From NCBI GenBank assembly GCA_900169235.1, contig FWCC01000331.1, forward strand, positions 62,001 through 126,000: a stretch of DNA of 64,000 nucleotides. Reading direction: 5' to 3'. Shown here one piece after another: positions 34,324 through 44,436 of the stretch; within the stretch, counting starts at the first letter, position 1, and each line of letters begins with the position of its first letter. Origin of the DNA: Zarea fungicola (taxonomy: Eukaryota > Ascomycota > Sordariomycetes > Hypocreales > Cordycipitaceae). The position numbers and the translations under genes are program-made. Under the pieces are notes generated by a model that saw only the letters and a program-made list of their open reading frames with translations, did not search any database and was not told where the DNA came from.

Positions 34324-35698
34324 TTACATGTCCATTTTCAGTTCAAAGGCCTCGTCATCGTCGAAGTCCAGCAGAGTGCTACATAGAGTAAGAGGCTCTG
34401 TGTCATTTTCGTTATCATAGAATATAGAGGTGAATTGTGGACGCTCAGCGCTTGTAGCCGGGAATTTCTCGTCACCACCAACTTGAGTAGCGCGAGCAGG
34501 GGTAATGTTAGGATCGCAGCCATTTTCCAAAGCCAGCCGCGTTTCTTGGATTGTAGGGCTCTTACTCGCCTGCCAGCGTGGATGCATTAACGATGATGCA
34601 GCCCTGCCTTTTTTATAGCCAATCGTGGTGCGAGAGGCCGCTTCTCCTGGCGTAGTACCTGGGCAAGGTCGCCCCGGAAGAGGTGACTTTGCATGTTGAA
34701 ATTGAGCTGAGGCGCTTATCTGGCGCTTTAAGGGGGGCGCGTGGGATGATACTATGCGTTCTGCCCTGTCCGAATGAATCCCAAGTGCTGGGGCAGCTTT
34801 GCAGGAGCTGGTCGTCGTAATTACTTGGCCACTGGAAGCAGCAACCTTCTCACTGCACATGACTCTCTTCGGTCCAGTGTCTCTGAGGATTGTATCATTC
34901 CCAAATATAGCTTTTGTTTCCGGAACATCGCCAACGCTCCAATCTAGAGCCTCGAATTCTCGATCGTTTTGGTCGATAGCCTGGTCCAGCGCCAACCTCA
35001 TTTCGTCATTGAACGCTTTATCAAGGCGTGAGATGCCTGTGTGATCCACAGGGTTATAGAAGTACTCGTAATATCCGTCCAAAATGTAGCCCTTCTTGAG
35101 CCCTTCAAATGTCAAACCTCCCGCAGGAAGCACATCGGATTCGTATGGTAAGGCAATGGGAGCAGGGGGGGCATATTCAGGCTGCTCGCCCGCTGCCAAA
35201 TCTGTTTTGTAATGCTGAACTTCGAATTTTGGCGCCTTTGTTTCCGCCTGTCGTCTTTTAAGTCGTTGCGTGCCGCTGGGCTTAGCCTGAGAAGCCTCAA
35301 ATTGCGTCACTTTGTCCTTGACGATAGTAAATTGAGTTGGTCTCGCTTTTGCGTTTGTTGTTTTATTTCCAAGTGGAGCTCTTGACTGGTTACCTGTAGT
35401 CTCACGTTAGAAACAAATCTAGAATCGTTGTTTGCCACAGACTAGAGGGCTTACCCAGGGGAGTCGCTAATACAGCCCGTTGCGCTGTAGGCCTCCCGGC
35501 CAGCTTCCCATTTGCTGTATGCTTCACAGTTTCGGCGGCAACAGCCTTGCCCGCAAAACCAATAGCCGCATTTTCGTCGTTTTTAACAAATCGACCCGAA
35601 GGCGTTTTTGGATAACGTGGCCCTGGGGTCCTAGGCTGCGGCTTCGCTGCACGCTGACGCGAATGCAGGTTTTCTTGGTCGCGATGTGCAGTGAGCAT
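34324..35698 (-). CDS. Unknown fungal protein with LPYESDV segment and acidic C-terminus
   Basis: Exons 35698-35455 and 35393-34324 with a 61-bp intron (GTAAGC...CTACAG) give 437 residues. The N-terminus is basic and Pro/Thr-rich (RYPKTPSGRFVKNDENAA), and splicing joins ATPLG to NQSRAPLGNKTTNAKARPTQ, a motif I recognise as recurring in fungal predicted proteins. The central folded-looking part is PEYAPPAPIALPYESDV followed by GYILDGYYEYFYNPVDHTG and an acidic helix (FNDEMRLALDQAIDQNDREFEALDW). The tail is acidic (STLLDFDDDEAFELKMDM). The arrangement of a disordered basic N-terminus with an acidic C-terminus recalls securin, but no clear KEN box or RxxL destruction box is present, so I leave the function open. 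It is divergent from tropomyosin, 414 bp away. Confidence 0.8.
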
Positions 35699-36112
35699 GG
35701 TAATACTGAATATGGATTATGATTATGTTGCGAATCTCTTCATTTATTTATCAGTTAACGATCATGACATGCAGGGGTAATAGGGGAATGCAGAAGTGGC
35801 TAACGACCAAGCTGTTGACAAAAAGGATGATCAGTGCGCTCTGCAGTTGTCTTGGCAACGGCTGGGAGTGTGGCGCATAGTGGCAAGCCAAGCGCACGTA
35901 GTAGCCACTGAGTGACCATGCCTACCTTTTGTAGTGTTCTTTTTGTTTTATTATTAGTGCAGCAGATATTCTTGGAGGGGCAGTTATCCTTACCCCACCC
36001 CTTTTCCTCTGCTGCAACTCCGCCCATTCAAACAACGCGATCCATCAACCTTGCTCACATATATTCCGAACAGAAGTCGTCGAATCGAAGCAAATACCAA
36101 CAAGGAATCAAA
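35699..36112. promoter_or_regulatory. Divergent promoter, unknown gene / tropomyosin
   Basis: A 414-bp spacer between divergent starts. It has C/T-rich runs just upstream of the tropomyosin ATG, as in many highly expressed fungal genes. No other feature. Confidence 0.5.
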
Positions 36113-36784
36113 ATGGATCGCATTAAGGAGGTAAGTTTGGCTCACCTGTCACGAGCATGATGAAATCTACAATCGGGGGGAAGGGCTGTTGGGACAACGA
36201 TCAGTGGCTGACGAATCTTTTGCATAGAAAATGAACCAGCTCCGTCTGGAGGCTGACGATGCCGTGGCCAAGGTCGAGGAGCTTCAAGGAAAGGTCAAGA
36301 CACTAGAACAGGAGAACATGTCCAAGGAACAAGAGATCACTTCTCTTCAGCACAAGAATAACCTTCTTGAAACTGAGGTCGAGAAGCTCGAGACTGCAAT
36401 CAAGGACTTCAAGAAGGCCGCCGATGAGGGACAGCAACATGGAACTCAGAATGAGACTCTTCAGCGACGACTGCAACTGCTGGAGGAAGAGGCTGAGAAT
36501 GCCGATAAGACATTGCGAGAGGCCAACGAAAAGTAAGTCTTGTGCAAAGACCCACCTTGTTACATAGATCGTCCTTTGCCGCGGAAGTTTGCATAGTTTT
36601 GACTAACATTATGAAATCCAGGCTTCGACAGACTGATGTCAAGGCCGGTCACTTTGAGCGTAAGGTGCAGGCACTCGAGAACGAACGTGACCAGTGGGAG
36701 CAAAAGTACGAGGAAATGGCCAAGAAACACACTACTCTTCAAAAGGACCTAGACGACCTTCAAGCCGAGATTGGCAACATCTAA
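36113..36784 (+). CDS. TPM1: Tropomyosin
   Basis: Three exons, 36113-36130, 36228-36532 and 36622-36784, encode exactly 161 residues, the length of short fungal tropomyosin. Tropomyosin lines formin-made actin cables and is needed for polarised hyphal growth and the contractile ring. The first exon is only 18 nt (MDRIKE) and is followed by a 97-bp intron. The whole protein is a heptad-repeat coiled coil rich in Glu, Lys and Leu (KMNQLRLEADDAVAKVEEL at the start, KDLDDLQAEIGNI at the end). The second intron is 89 bp. The N-terminal Met-Asp is of the type that N-terminal acetylation acts on in yeast. Only sequence-level reasoning, but there is no other candidate family. Confidence 0.96.
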
Positions 36785-37002
36785 TATTACAAGCACTCGG
36801 CACAGTACTGCAGTTCCATGCACAGGCTCCTTTTTGGCGGCGTTCGAATCAACTCGGGAAGAGCCCACACCGTGGAATTTGGAGCAGATATGTAAATTAT
36901 TGCGAATTCAGTAGAATGCATAGCGACATGTCGGATGTCTCGTAGTAATTTATCCTGTTCTTTTCGGGTATATAGCATCAATTCAAGCCTTTTACATCCA
37001 AG
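36785..37002. other. Short convergent 3' region
   Basis: 218 bp between the tropomyosin and RRP17 stop codons; no feature seen. Confidence 0.5.
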
Positions 37003-37725
37003 CTATGCACGCCGTTTTGACATATTTCTTGCCCTCTGTTTCCGATTTTCGAAGTCCCTCTCCGCTTTCGATTCGTATCGAAATTGCTTCTTCTTTAGCC
37101 TTGATCTCGGAGCCTGTCGCCTTTGCAGATCATCCGCCGCATCATTTTGCTCTTCTTTGCTCATATTTTTCTCATCACCATCGTCCTGAAAGGGTAACTC
37201 GGGCTTTGATAGGCCGTCACGAGACACTGAAACTGTCTCGACCGTGACTGTAGTGAATCGATCTTCATCAATGTATTCCTCCTCATGGTCGACGATATTT
37301 AAATCAGGCATGTCCGGGAACCCGTCCCAGTTATCTTCTTGTTCGTCATATTGTTCCTTATCTTCTTCAGCGGTCGCAGCGTTGGATGCCTTTAGCATCT
37401 CGTTGACACGACGGACGTGATCATCCATTTCTTGCCGTCTCTCATTCCGTACCTGCACAAAGGATTAGCTGGACATATCATTGATGCGCCGCTGAAATTT
37501 TTTGAATCGCACCTGTTTGCGTGTTTCCAATTTCTCCAGCCGAGCTCTTTTTACTGCTGCTTCCTGCGCATTCTTTATACGCTGTTGTTTTCGTTTGTGA
37601 AACCCGGTCAAGTATTCTTGGCGAGCATCCCCGTCAAACGAAACTTCCTCGACTTCGGAGTTGTTCTTGCGCTTCCTGTTAAGGGAAGGTAGAATGCTCT
37701 TTTTGGCCCGTGGTTTGGCGAACAT
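37003..37725 (-). CDS. RRP17: Nucleolar protein Rrp17/Nol12 family
   Basis: Exons 37725-37513 and 37452-37003 with a 60-bp intron give 220 residues, typical of the family. Yeast Rrp17 is a nucleolar 5'-3' exonuclease acting on pre-rRNA ends during 60S maturation; Nol12 is the animal counterpart. The conserved block near the N-terminus is VSFDGDARQEYLTGFHKRKQQR followed by a long basic helix (KNAQEAAVKRARLEKLETRKQ|VRNERRQEMDDHV), which the intron splits. The middle is acidic (EEDKEQYDEQEDNWDGF) and the tail basic (RSRLKKKQFRYESKAERDFENRKQRARNMSKRRA in part). The start is the ATG of MFAKPRAKK. It is divergent from BIG1 across 248 bp. Confidence 0.92.
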
Positions 37726-37973
37726 ATTGCCAGTTCAGTAGCCACAATTATGCTTTAAAATCGATCCTTGTGAAAATTAGATCCGTCCAAAAATAATTTC
37801 ACATTCGTCTGTCACTACACAATTGGAGCTCTAATCCTGTGGTGCTGCTAACGGGGAGTTGCAGCAAAGATATAAGTTACGTAAGCAGATGTCCATCTAG
37901 TTCGGTCCCCAGTACGAACTTCGCCCTTGGAGACGGAGCTTTAACTCGTCAATCTCGGCATATTACACAATCC

Positions 37974-38933
37974 ATGATGCGTCTACAAGGGTTTTTTGTA
38001 TCACTTGCGCTGTCCAGATTCACTGTAGCATTCTCTGATGCTACGCCATGGATTCTCTATTCAACTACACCGTAAGTCATGACTTGAACTCTCCCTCAGT
38101 AGGTACTAACAAAGATGCTCAGCTTTACCACTTCAAATACAAACCAGCTCCAAACAAGCTCCGAGGTGTTAAAAACCACGAAAGCTATTCTCGCCAGCTG
38201 TCCTACCGATCACTATTTTTTTGCGACTCAACCAGGAATGAAGACCGCTGACGTGCGCCAAAACGATGGTGCAGATATGCCATTCCTCTATCTCTCGACA
38301 ACCGCTGATACACGCGTCCATGGAAAATTCATGGTTTCCGAAGTCATTGGAGATGTCATGAGTGAAACTCTTATCAATTTTGTCAAAACTGCCTGCTCAA
38401 AACGTGGCAAGGAGGTTGTTGTTGAGCAAGTTCAACTGGACCAATTACCCCAAGAGGACCGGGCTGAAGCGCTTCTTGCTAATGGTATGGCAATTTCAAA
38501 AACGCCCCACACTGAAGCCGCATTAACATGGCATTAGATCGCATACTTCGCAAACACATTGGCGCGAAACGTGATGAAAATAGCTTCACTGTTCTGCTTC
38601 ACGCGACTCGTCCGGAACCGGCCTATGAAGCAGAGTTTGATGGAGTTATTCATCAAGACTTGAGAAGGGCCATACACGATCGCAGGGCTCTGCTTGACAA
38701 AGACAAGAGACCGCTGTTTGAAAAATATCAGTTTTTTACGCCAGGTACGTAATCTGACACTGTTGGCGCCGGGCTATCTAACTCTGATATTAGGCGTTTT
38801 CATGGCCCTTATCACAGCTGTTGTTCTTCTTGGTATACTTGGGGTCGGAATTCGTGGTCTTGCTAGTCTTGAGGTACCATATGCCGCCTTTGAGAAAGAA
38901 ATGGGACCAACCGCGCAGAAAAAGCAGCCATAG
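37974..38933 (+). CDS. BIG1: ER protein BIG1
   Basis: Four exons, 37974-38071, 38123-38484, 38538-38744 and 38794-38933, with introns of 51, 53 and 49 bp, encode 268 residues. Big1 is an ER type I membrane protein needed for beta-1,6-glucan in the wall and linked to V-ATPase assembly. A signal peptide is visible at 1-20 (MMRLQGFFVSLALSRFTVAFS). The luminal part follows, with PWILYSTTP. The last exon codes the TM helix (FMALITAVVLLGILGVGIRGL) and the hallmark tail SLEVPYAAFEKEMGP ending in AQKKQP, a dilysine-type ER retrieval motif. Branch sites such as ACTAAC at about 38105 support the introns. A second ATG three bases downstream is equally possible. Confidence 0.93.
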
Positions 38934-39226
38934 ATATGTTTTTTGATGTCCCCTCCATCTCTCTCCGTAGTCTCGCCCTCTTTAGCCACCCCTGTGTTAT
39001 GGTTCTCTTTCATTCCAATTACCTGGCTGCCAGTTGATCCGATCATGTTTTTTTTTGGCAATGTATTGATGCTACGGATGTGTACTGTACTATTAAAATA
39101 ATATGGTCTTATTTTGCAAACTCCACCTAACGCCGGTACACCGAAGGTAGACTAATCTGTGCGAACGCCGCAGAATCCAACCACAGCCGCGTGATCCCCA
39201 ACCCTAAACTATGCCACACATGTCCT

Positions 39227-39844
39227 TCAAACAAGGTGGCTCGGTAGGAGAAAGTTGGCAATGCCCTCTTTGATTGCATACTCGTGACCACAGCTTCCAC
39301 AAACCAGCTTGCCTTCCGAAATTTGTGTTTCGAGAAGCAGGTGGTGTAAATCCTTCAGAGTTGTCTCATCGGCTTGCAACTCTTCCGCCGTGGGAGGCTG
39401 CTCTGGAAGTTGGGGAAATCCGAGCTGAATAATAAATAAACGTAAATATTAGCGTTTGGCATCAAAGCTAGCACCCAGGTACAAATAAAATCAAAAAAAT
39501 CAAAAGAAACCGGAGAAGACGAAGGAGAAGAATGAACATCGGTTGCAAAAAGTCCACGTAAACGCCTATACAACTAGAATTTGACGCATGTCCGCCAGCA
39601 CTCGAGGAACAAGATATTCGACTTAAAAAGGATTGCCGGAAGGCCGATTCCATATTACCTCTGAGGAAGTTATGCGCAGAGCTGCCCAGTCCAGTCGGGG
39701 TAAAACGTTGATAAGCATGCCGGCATTCAGTTCGATTTCATCTTGAACAAGCTCGGCATCCTTGGGATGTAATGGGAAAGATTCTGATGTAGTTTTGCAA
39801 GCTTTAGCCGCACAGTTGACAAAATTTAGACTAAGAACCTTCAT
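39227..39844 (-). CDS. TRM112: Methyltransferase activator Trm112
   Basis: Exons 39844-39659 and 39424-39227 encode 127 residues. Trm112 is the small zinc-binding partner that activates several methyltransferases (Trm9, Trm11, Mtq2 and the 18S rRNA enzyme Bud23). The N-terminal half (MKVLSLNFVNCAAKACK) and the C-terminal half (LGFPQLPEQPPTAEEL, then GKLVCGSCGHEYAIKEGIANFLLPSHLV) are each characteristic. Zinc ligands would be the Cys residues at the N-terminus and the CGSC pair. The intron is 234 bp, four times the local average, and contains the AT-rich TTTATTTATTATTCAG acceptor. The N-terminal exon alone would read into intron and stop. Another client, the TRM140-type enzyme at 60 kb, is in a family not known to require Trm112. 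Confidence 0.96.
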
Positions 39845-40086
39845 ATTCTCGGTAGTCTGACGTTGAAATTGGGTTATGCGAAAGAGACAGAACAGTCTGC
39901 ATATTGGGATCTAACGCCTGCTAGAGCTTTTTTTTTTGGCGCGTTTATTCCCCTTTCAGTTGGCCGACCACGCACGTGACAGCAAACTCTCTACATACTC
40001 TAGGATACAACGATAAATGAACCAAACTTTCCAGCATCCAAAGACGCGATTCTCAGAAAGAGTTTAATCGTGATTTTAGCATCATT

Positions 40087-40291
40087 CTAAACCAAAGATT
40101 TTTCATGTACAACAACCTTCTCATTAGATACCCAGCGAACTAAGTACACACAGAAGACAATGACTATGAGAATCAGCAACATCCCTTGAGAGAATGATGG
40201 TCCAGTGTAAGGGCCCGGCTGTCCAAATTGAGCTTGTGCGGGTGCGGTTTGTCCTGAATCTCGAAAACCAACATCATCAGCTCGCTGAAAC
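40087..40291 (-). CDS. Orphan 3' exon encoding a Pro/Gln-rich stretch and TM anchor
   Basis: A coding-looking exon begins after a good acceptor (CTTTCGTTTCAG) near 40292 and reads RADDVGFRDSGQTAPAQAQF, then QPGPYTGPSFSQ, one TM helix (GMLLILIVIVFCVYLVRWV) and a short tail to the stop at 40087. No ATG precedes it in frame, and the upstream 70 bp are the 3' end of the ER cyclophilin gene on the same strand. It could be an alternative last exon of the cyclophilin (phase-0 donors exist in its final exon but are weak GTCCCT/GTCGAG), or the last exon of a small separate gene whose first exon I cannot find. It is not a shadow of another gene. Confidence 0.5.
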
Positions 40292-40325
40292 GAAAGATAC
40301 AAGCGAGATACTTGTGTGCAAGTCT

Positions 40326-41072
40326 TTAGAGCTCGACGTGAATACCTTCGGCAGGGACCTCTAATTCACCGCTCTTAATAATCTTGACAGTCTGCACGGG
40401 CTTGTCTCCAGCAGCAGTCTTGAGATTCTGGACTTTGTCAACAATATCGTAGCCCTCCAGGACTTCGCCGAATACGACGTGGCGGCCGTCCAACCAGCTG
40501 CAAGAAAAGAAAACGGTTAACGATATGGTTGTTGAATTTGGCCGCTTGTATTCGACTTACGAGGTGACAACGGTAGTAATGAAGAACTGGGATCCGTTGG
40601 TATCAGGTCCAGCGTTGGCCATGGAGAGAAGACCTTTCTTGGTGTGCTTAAGCTTGAAGTTCTCGTCCTTGAACTTGTTGCCGTAGACTAATCAGTCAGC
40701 CAAATCATTCTTACACGTGAGGAAATAATTCATAGAAAGCATACTGGACTTGCCACCGGTGCCGTCACCCTTGGTGAAGTCGCCGCCCTGGATCATGAAG
40801 TCTTTAATGACACGATGGAAAGTAGATCCTTCATATCCAAAGCCCTTCTCGCCAGTGGCGAGAGCACGGAAGTTTTCAGCAGTCTCAGGGACAGTTTTCC
40901 CATAGAGGCCGAAAATGACGCGGCCAAGACTCTCCTCGCCATGCTGAATGTCGAAGTAGACCTTGTGGGTGATCTTGGGTCCTTTGGCGGCGGCGGCGGT
41001 GTTGGAGAAGAAGACTAGGACGACTGCCAGGACTAGCATGGACGAGGCCAGAAGACGGCGAAGGTTGAGCAT
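40326..41072 (-). CDS. CPR5: ER cyclophilin (peptidyl-prolyl cis-trans isomerase B)
   Basis: Exons 41072-40745, 40687-40561 and 40497-40326 (introns 57 and 63 bp) encode 208 residues. It is a luminal PPIase assisting folding of secretory proteins. The signal peptide is at 1-27 ([23 protein letters not shown]). The cyclophilin domain shows [23 protein letters not shown] with the catalytic Arg and Phe, the GSQFFITT block, and [12 protein letters not shown]. The end is GIHVEL, matching the HDEL-type ER retrieval signal. Start is chosen at the ATG immediately before the signal peptide; 29 residues of open frame upstream lack the character of coding sequence. It is divergent from uS13m across 343 bp. 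See the TM exon just downstream. Confidence 0.96.
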
Positions 41073-41415
41073 CTTGGCAGGACTTTCGGCAATACTGTGC
41101 GAGAAGAATAGGAAGCAATTGAGACGAGATAAAGAGGTCAAAGTTACGAAGTGTTGCAAGGAAGGACACCTTTACTGACTCCATCCGCGCTACGGAATTC
41201 AAACAGTCAGAGCTTCCCCGCCACACCCAGCGTGGCTTGTTTCAGGCTCCACCAATTAACTTATTGGCAGCAACTACCCTTGTACTCTTAGGTAAGCTGC
41301 TGTAACATTTTGGGCCATGGATTAGCCGACAAAGATCGGAAACTAGAATTATGAGCTTCTGCTTCACAACAGGAGGAAGGGGCGGCAAAGCTGTGCAGTA
41401 TAGACCACAGCCACC
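41073..41415. promoter_or_regulatory. Divergent promoter, ER cyclophilin / uS13m
   Basis: A 343-bp spacer driving a secretory-pathway gene and a mitochondrial ribosomal protein gene in opposite directions. No other feature recognised. Confidence 0.5.
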
Positions 41416-41901
41416 ATGGTATTTATATCATCCTTCCCAAATTTAGCATGTGTGGTCGCTAACTGGAAGGCTTTAGGTGTTCGTTCTTGGTATCAACTTC
41501 GCGGAGACGAAACTTGTTAAGGTAGGCAACCAGCCACCTGCAAACTAAGCATTTGAGTACAATAACTAATTGTCTATCATCATGCATAGAAAGCACTAGA
41601 ATCTTTCTACGGGCTCGGTCCGAAATTGTCGGACCGGATTATGGCGAAATATTCGATACACAAGCTGGCGACAATGGGCTCACTTGCCCCAAGAACCGTC
41701 ACATCTCTGACAGCCGAGCTTGGTCAAATGCCAATCGAAAGCGACGCGAGAAAAACGCTACAGGATAATATCAAGAGGCTGAAAGACATGGGATCATATA
41801 GAGGCCGCCGGCACGCTATGGGACTGCCGGTGCGTGGTCAACGCACAAGAACACAAACCGCAACATCGAACAAATTGAACCGCGTCAACAGAAAAGGCTA
41901 A
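41416..41901 (+). CDS. SWS2: Mitochondrial small-subunit ribosomal protein uS13m
   Basis: Three exons: 41416-41418 (only the ATG), 41477-41521 and 41590-41901, with introns of 58 and 68 bp, encode 119 residues. The first coding exon is nothing but the start codon, giving MVFVLGINFAETKLVK|KALESFYGLGPKLSD after splicing. The protein is the S13 of the mitochondrial ribosome, at the subunit interface. The S13 signatures are SIHKLATMGSLAPRTVTSLT, the RLKDMGSYRGRRHAMGLPVRGQRTR block (rRNA-binding, nearly invariant) and the basic tail. Reading the last exon alone from its own first Met would lose 24 N-terminal residues. The context ACC-ATG-G is good. Confidence 0.95.
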
Positions 41902-42182
41902 GCGGCATCGAAGACACCCACTCGGATTGGTCGCTACGTTCTAGTCTGCATGATTATCGAAGGCGCATCGGAATCTGTGTATTTGGCTTATTGTACTTTT
42001 ATCTATCTGAACCTTCGCGTTTTGAGGGAGTATTGATTTTGGAACTTTCCACAGAGAGCGCACCGTGTACAAATAAAAACTGAATAATAGTACCGCCAAT
42101 ATCTACCTAAATTATATTGAAAAAATTTGTGAGGAGTGTGTTCTTTTGTTTATGTTCACATGTGTTATCCGTGCGAGACCGA
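41902..42182. other. Convergent 3' region
   Basis: 281 bp between uS13m and the dipeptidase stop codons; AT-rich, no feature seen. Confidence 0.4.
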
Positions 42183-43690
42183 TCACAATTCATCCTCTAT
42201 GGCTGGTGCCCCTCCAGCTTGCAAGGTGGCCGCAATGGCATCGACTGCAGCCCAGACACGAAGCATATTGCCACCCACAATTTTGGCGGCATCCGAATCG
42301 CTAACTCCATTTTTCAAAAGTTCAGCAACTAGAACAGGGTATTTGCTCACATCGTTCAGGCCCCTTGGAACGGACGGAATACCATCAAAATCGGATCCGA
42401 TGCCGACGTGGTCAAAACCAATGAGGTTACCAATGTGGAGAATATGGCGTATCACTTGCTCAATTGTAGCGCCTTCAGTGTCTTCATCAGGAATGCCGTT
42501 TGCATTACCATTGTCGACGCAAGAAATAAAACCAGGGGCAATATTGACCATTACCAGTGAGTTGCGTTTCTTTACAAGCTGCAGGATCTCGTCATTGACA
42601 TTTCGTGGATGTGGGCAGAGGCTATATGCTGAACTGTGGGAATAAATGACAGGAGCTTTGGAGCCTTCCCAGGTGGAGTTACCACCGAGAATGTCGCGCA
42701 TTGTATCATCACTTCAATGGGTTAGCTGACGACCAAGGAGCAATGAAACGCAGCATCATCAAAATACCTAACATGAGAGATATCGACAATCATGCCAATC
42801 CTGTTCATCTCGTGGACGAGTCTGCGACCATCTGGGCTTACCCCATGCCATTTTGGCTCCGCCTTTCTTGTTGGCCCGTCCAAAACCGCAGCATCTGCGT
42901 ATTTATTGTGGCAATTGTGAGTCAATGTAGCGTAACGAACCCCGAGGTCGTAAAACAGCCTCAAATTGGCCAGCTTGTTGCCAATTTGATGGAGACCCTC
43001 AATGCCTAGTGGTGAAATGAGTTTCCCCTGCTTAAAAGCCGCCAAGGCAGTAGTGCTATCTATATCCTGAGAAAAATCTTTGGGGTAAAGTTTCTGAAGC
43101 CTTTTAGTAACGTCAATCTGATCCAGGGTGAATTGGACAACTAGGAATCATCAGCCACTAAACTTCGAAAAGAAGAAGATGAGAATTTGTATACCCGAAG
43201 CATAGTTTTCGTCCGAGAAGTCATCGCCGTCATTGGGACAAGGCGCATAGACGCTCCAGAAGGCACCTCCCGACATTCCTTGTCTTAGTCGAAGCAGATC
43301 CACATGCCCAGGCAGGGTGCCATTCTCAAAAGCCTCTCTGAAAGCCGCATTCTCAACGTGGTTGCCAAAAGGTCCCCGAAGTACAAGAGGAAAATCAACA
43401 TGCCCATCTTTGATTGGTAGTCAGAAGCTTGTCGTTATCTGCTCACATACAGCGCTCGGACACGTACCTATGAGTGGTGCGCTGGACAAGATGCATCGTG
43501 CCCTCGTGTCAATGGACGGAAGTTTGTTGCATTGACATGGCTCAACTCCACGACCGCTTGTGTACCACTTATGGCCACTATTGCCAACGCGTATGAGGAT
43601 AAATATTGACCACACTACAGCAGCCAACCTAGCCAATTTCCCACCCCATGACGTCTGCTGATGTCTCGGCAGGCCATGCCCTTTGTCCAT
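42183..43690 (-). CDS. Membrane dipeptidase, family M19 (renal dipeptidase-like)
   Basis: Four exons, 43690-43468, 43407-43195, 43140-42768 and 42711-42183, with introns of 60, 54 and 56 bp, encode 445 residues. M19 zinc enzymes cleave dipeptides, including some D-amino-acid ones. A signal-anchor helix is at ~19-37 (LARLAAVVWSIFILIRVG), so it is probably a type II membrane or secreted protein. Metal ligands are visible: HVD in IDGHVDFPL, the Glu of GIEGLHQIG, His in IYSHSSAYSLCPHPRN, and the Asp in GIGSDFDGI. Three of these lie in different exons, and all reading frames agree only when spliced. The substrate cannot be told from sequence. It faces RGD2 across a 746-bp divergent region. Confidence 0.95.
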
Positions 43691-44436
43691 TGTGGTGCTA
43701 CAGGCGATTGAAACGGCGGCATATACCAGTCAATTGGGAAATTTCAAAGAGTAACCTCGTAGCAGGAAGAAGATGATGCTTTGAATTCGAAGCCAGCTTG
43801 AACTGTGAACAACCTGCACTGTTTGCAGTGGTATTTTTGCCGCGGTGGACAATATTATCATTGGTGCTGCTGGAACTTTTGTTTATGTTAGTGGCTAGGT
43901 ACCGATAAAAGTACCTCTAACTACCTACCTTGCTACCTTACTTGGGTACTAACCTACCTGTGCCAAGTTATTAGCTACCAGCAATTGGTTAGGTACCAAA
44001 GTACCTACAACCGCCCCTCAGCCACCGCCAGTGCCTTGCGTCAATCAACTAATCTTATAAAGAAAAGTCGAGCCACAGAAGCATTTCCACTGATCAGCCA
44101 CAGCTGTTTGAAGCTCCCCCGTCTGCTTGAGTTACATCTCGCAGTTGAATCTCTAATACCTCAACTCGACCACCGCGCTAGTCAATTATCGTTATTACTC
44201 GCTCGCACTTCGCGATTCCCTTACTTCCCGCCGCTCGACCCGCATCCTTGCGCACTCTGCTTCATTATCCCCTGCAAACAGCCGAATCTCTAGTCTGCGC
44301 CCCGTCCAACCCAACAGCCAGAACGAGACATACGCGTCATTGCCTTAAACGCCTCTGCCACGAGCGCCCCGTTCCTTTCTTTCCTTACCCATAGCATCTG
44401 AATTTATATTGCGACTTTGTTCTGAAGTTTTCAGAG
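43691..44436. promoter_or_regulatory. Divergent region, dipeptidase / RGD2, with ACCT tract
   Basis: The 746-bp spacer includes a long degenerate ACCT/AGGT tract (43893-44010) and, closer to RGD2, a C/T-rich leader. No RNA gene is recognised. Confidence 0.5.
43893..44010. repeat. ACCT/AGGT degenerate tetranucleotide tract
   Basis: GGTACC, ACCTACCT, AGGTACC and related units occur at least ten times in 118 bp. It is the longest of seven similar intergenic tracts. Confidence 0.6.

Noticed and set aside
41073..41159. 29-codon N-terminal extension of the ER cyclophilin
   Set aside because: The signal peptide begins right after the ATG at 41072, and the upstream part lacks coding character.
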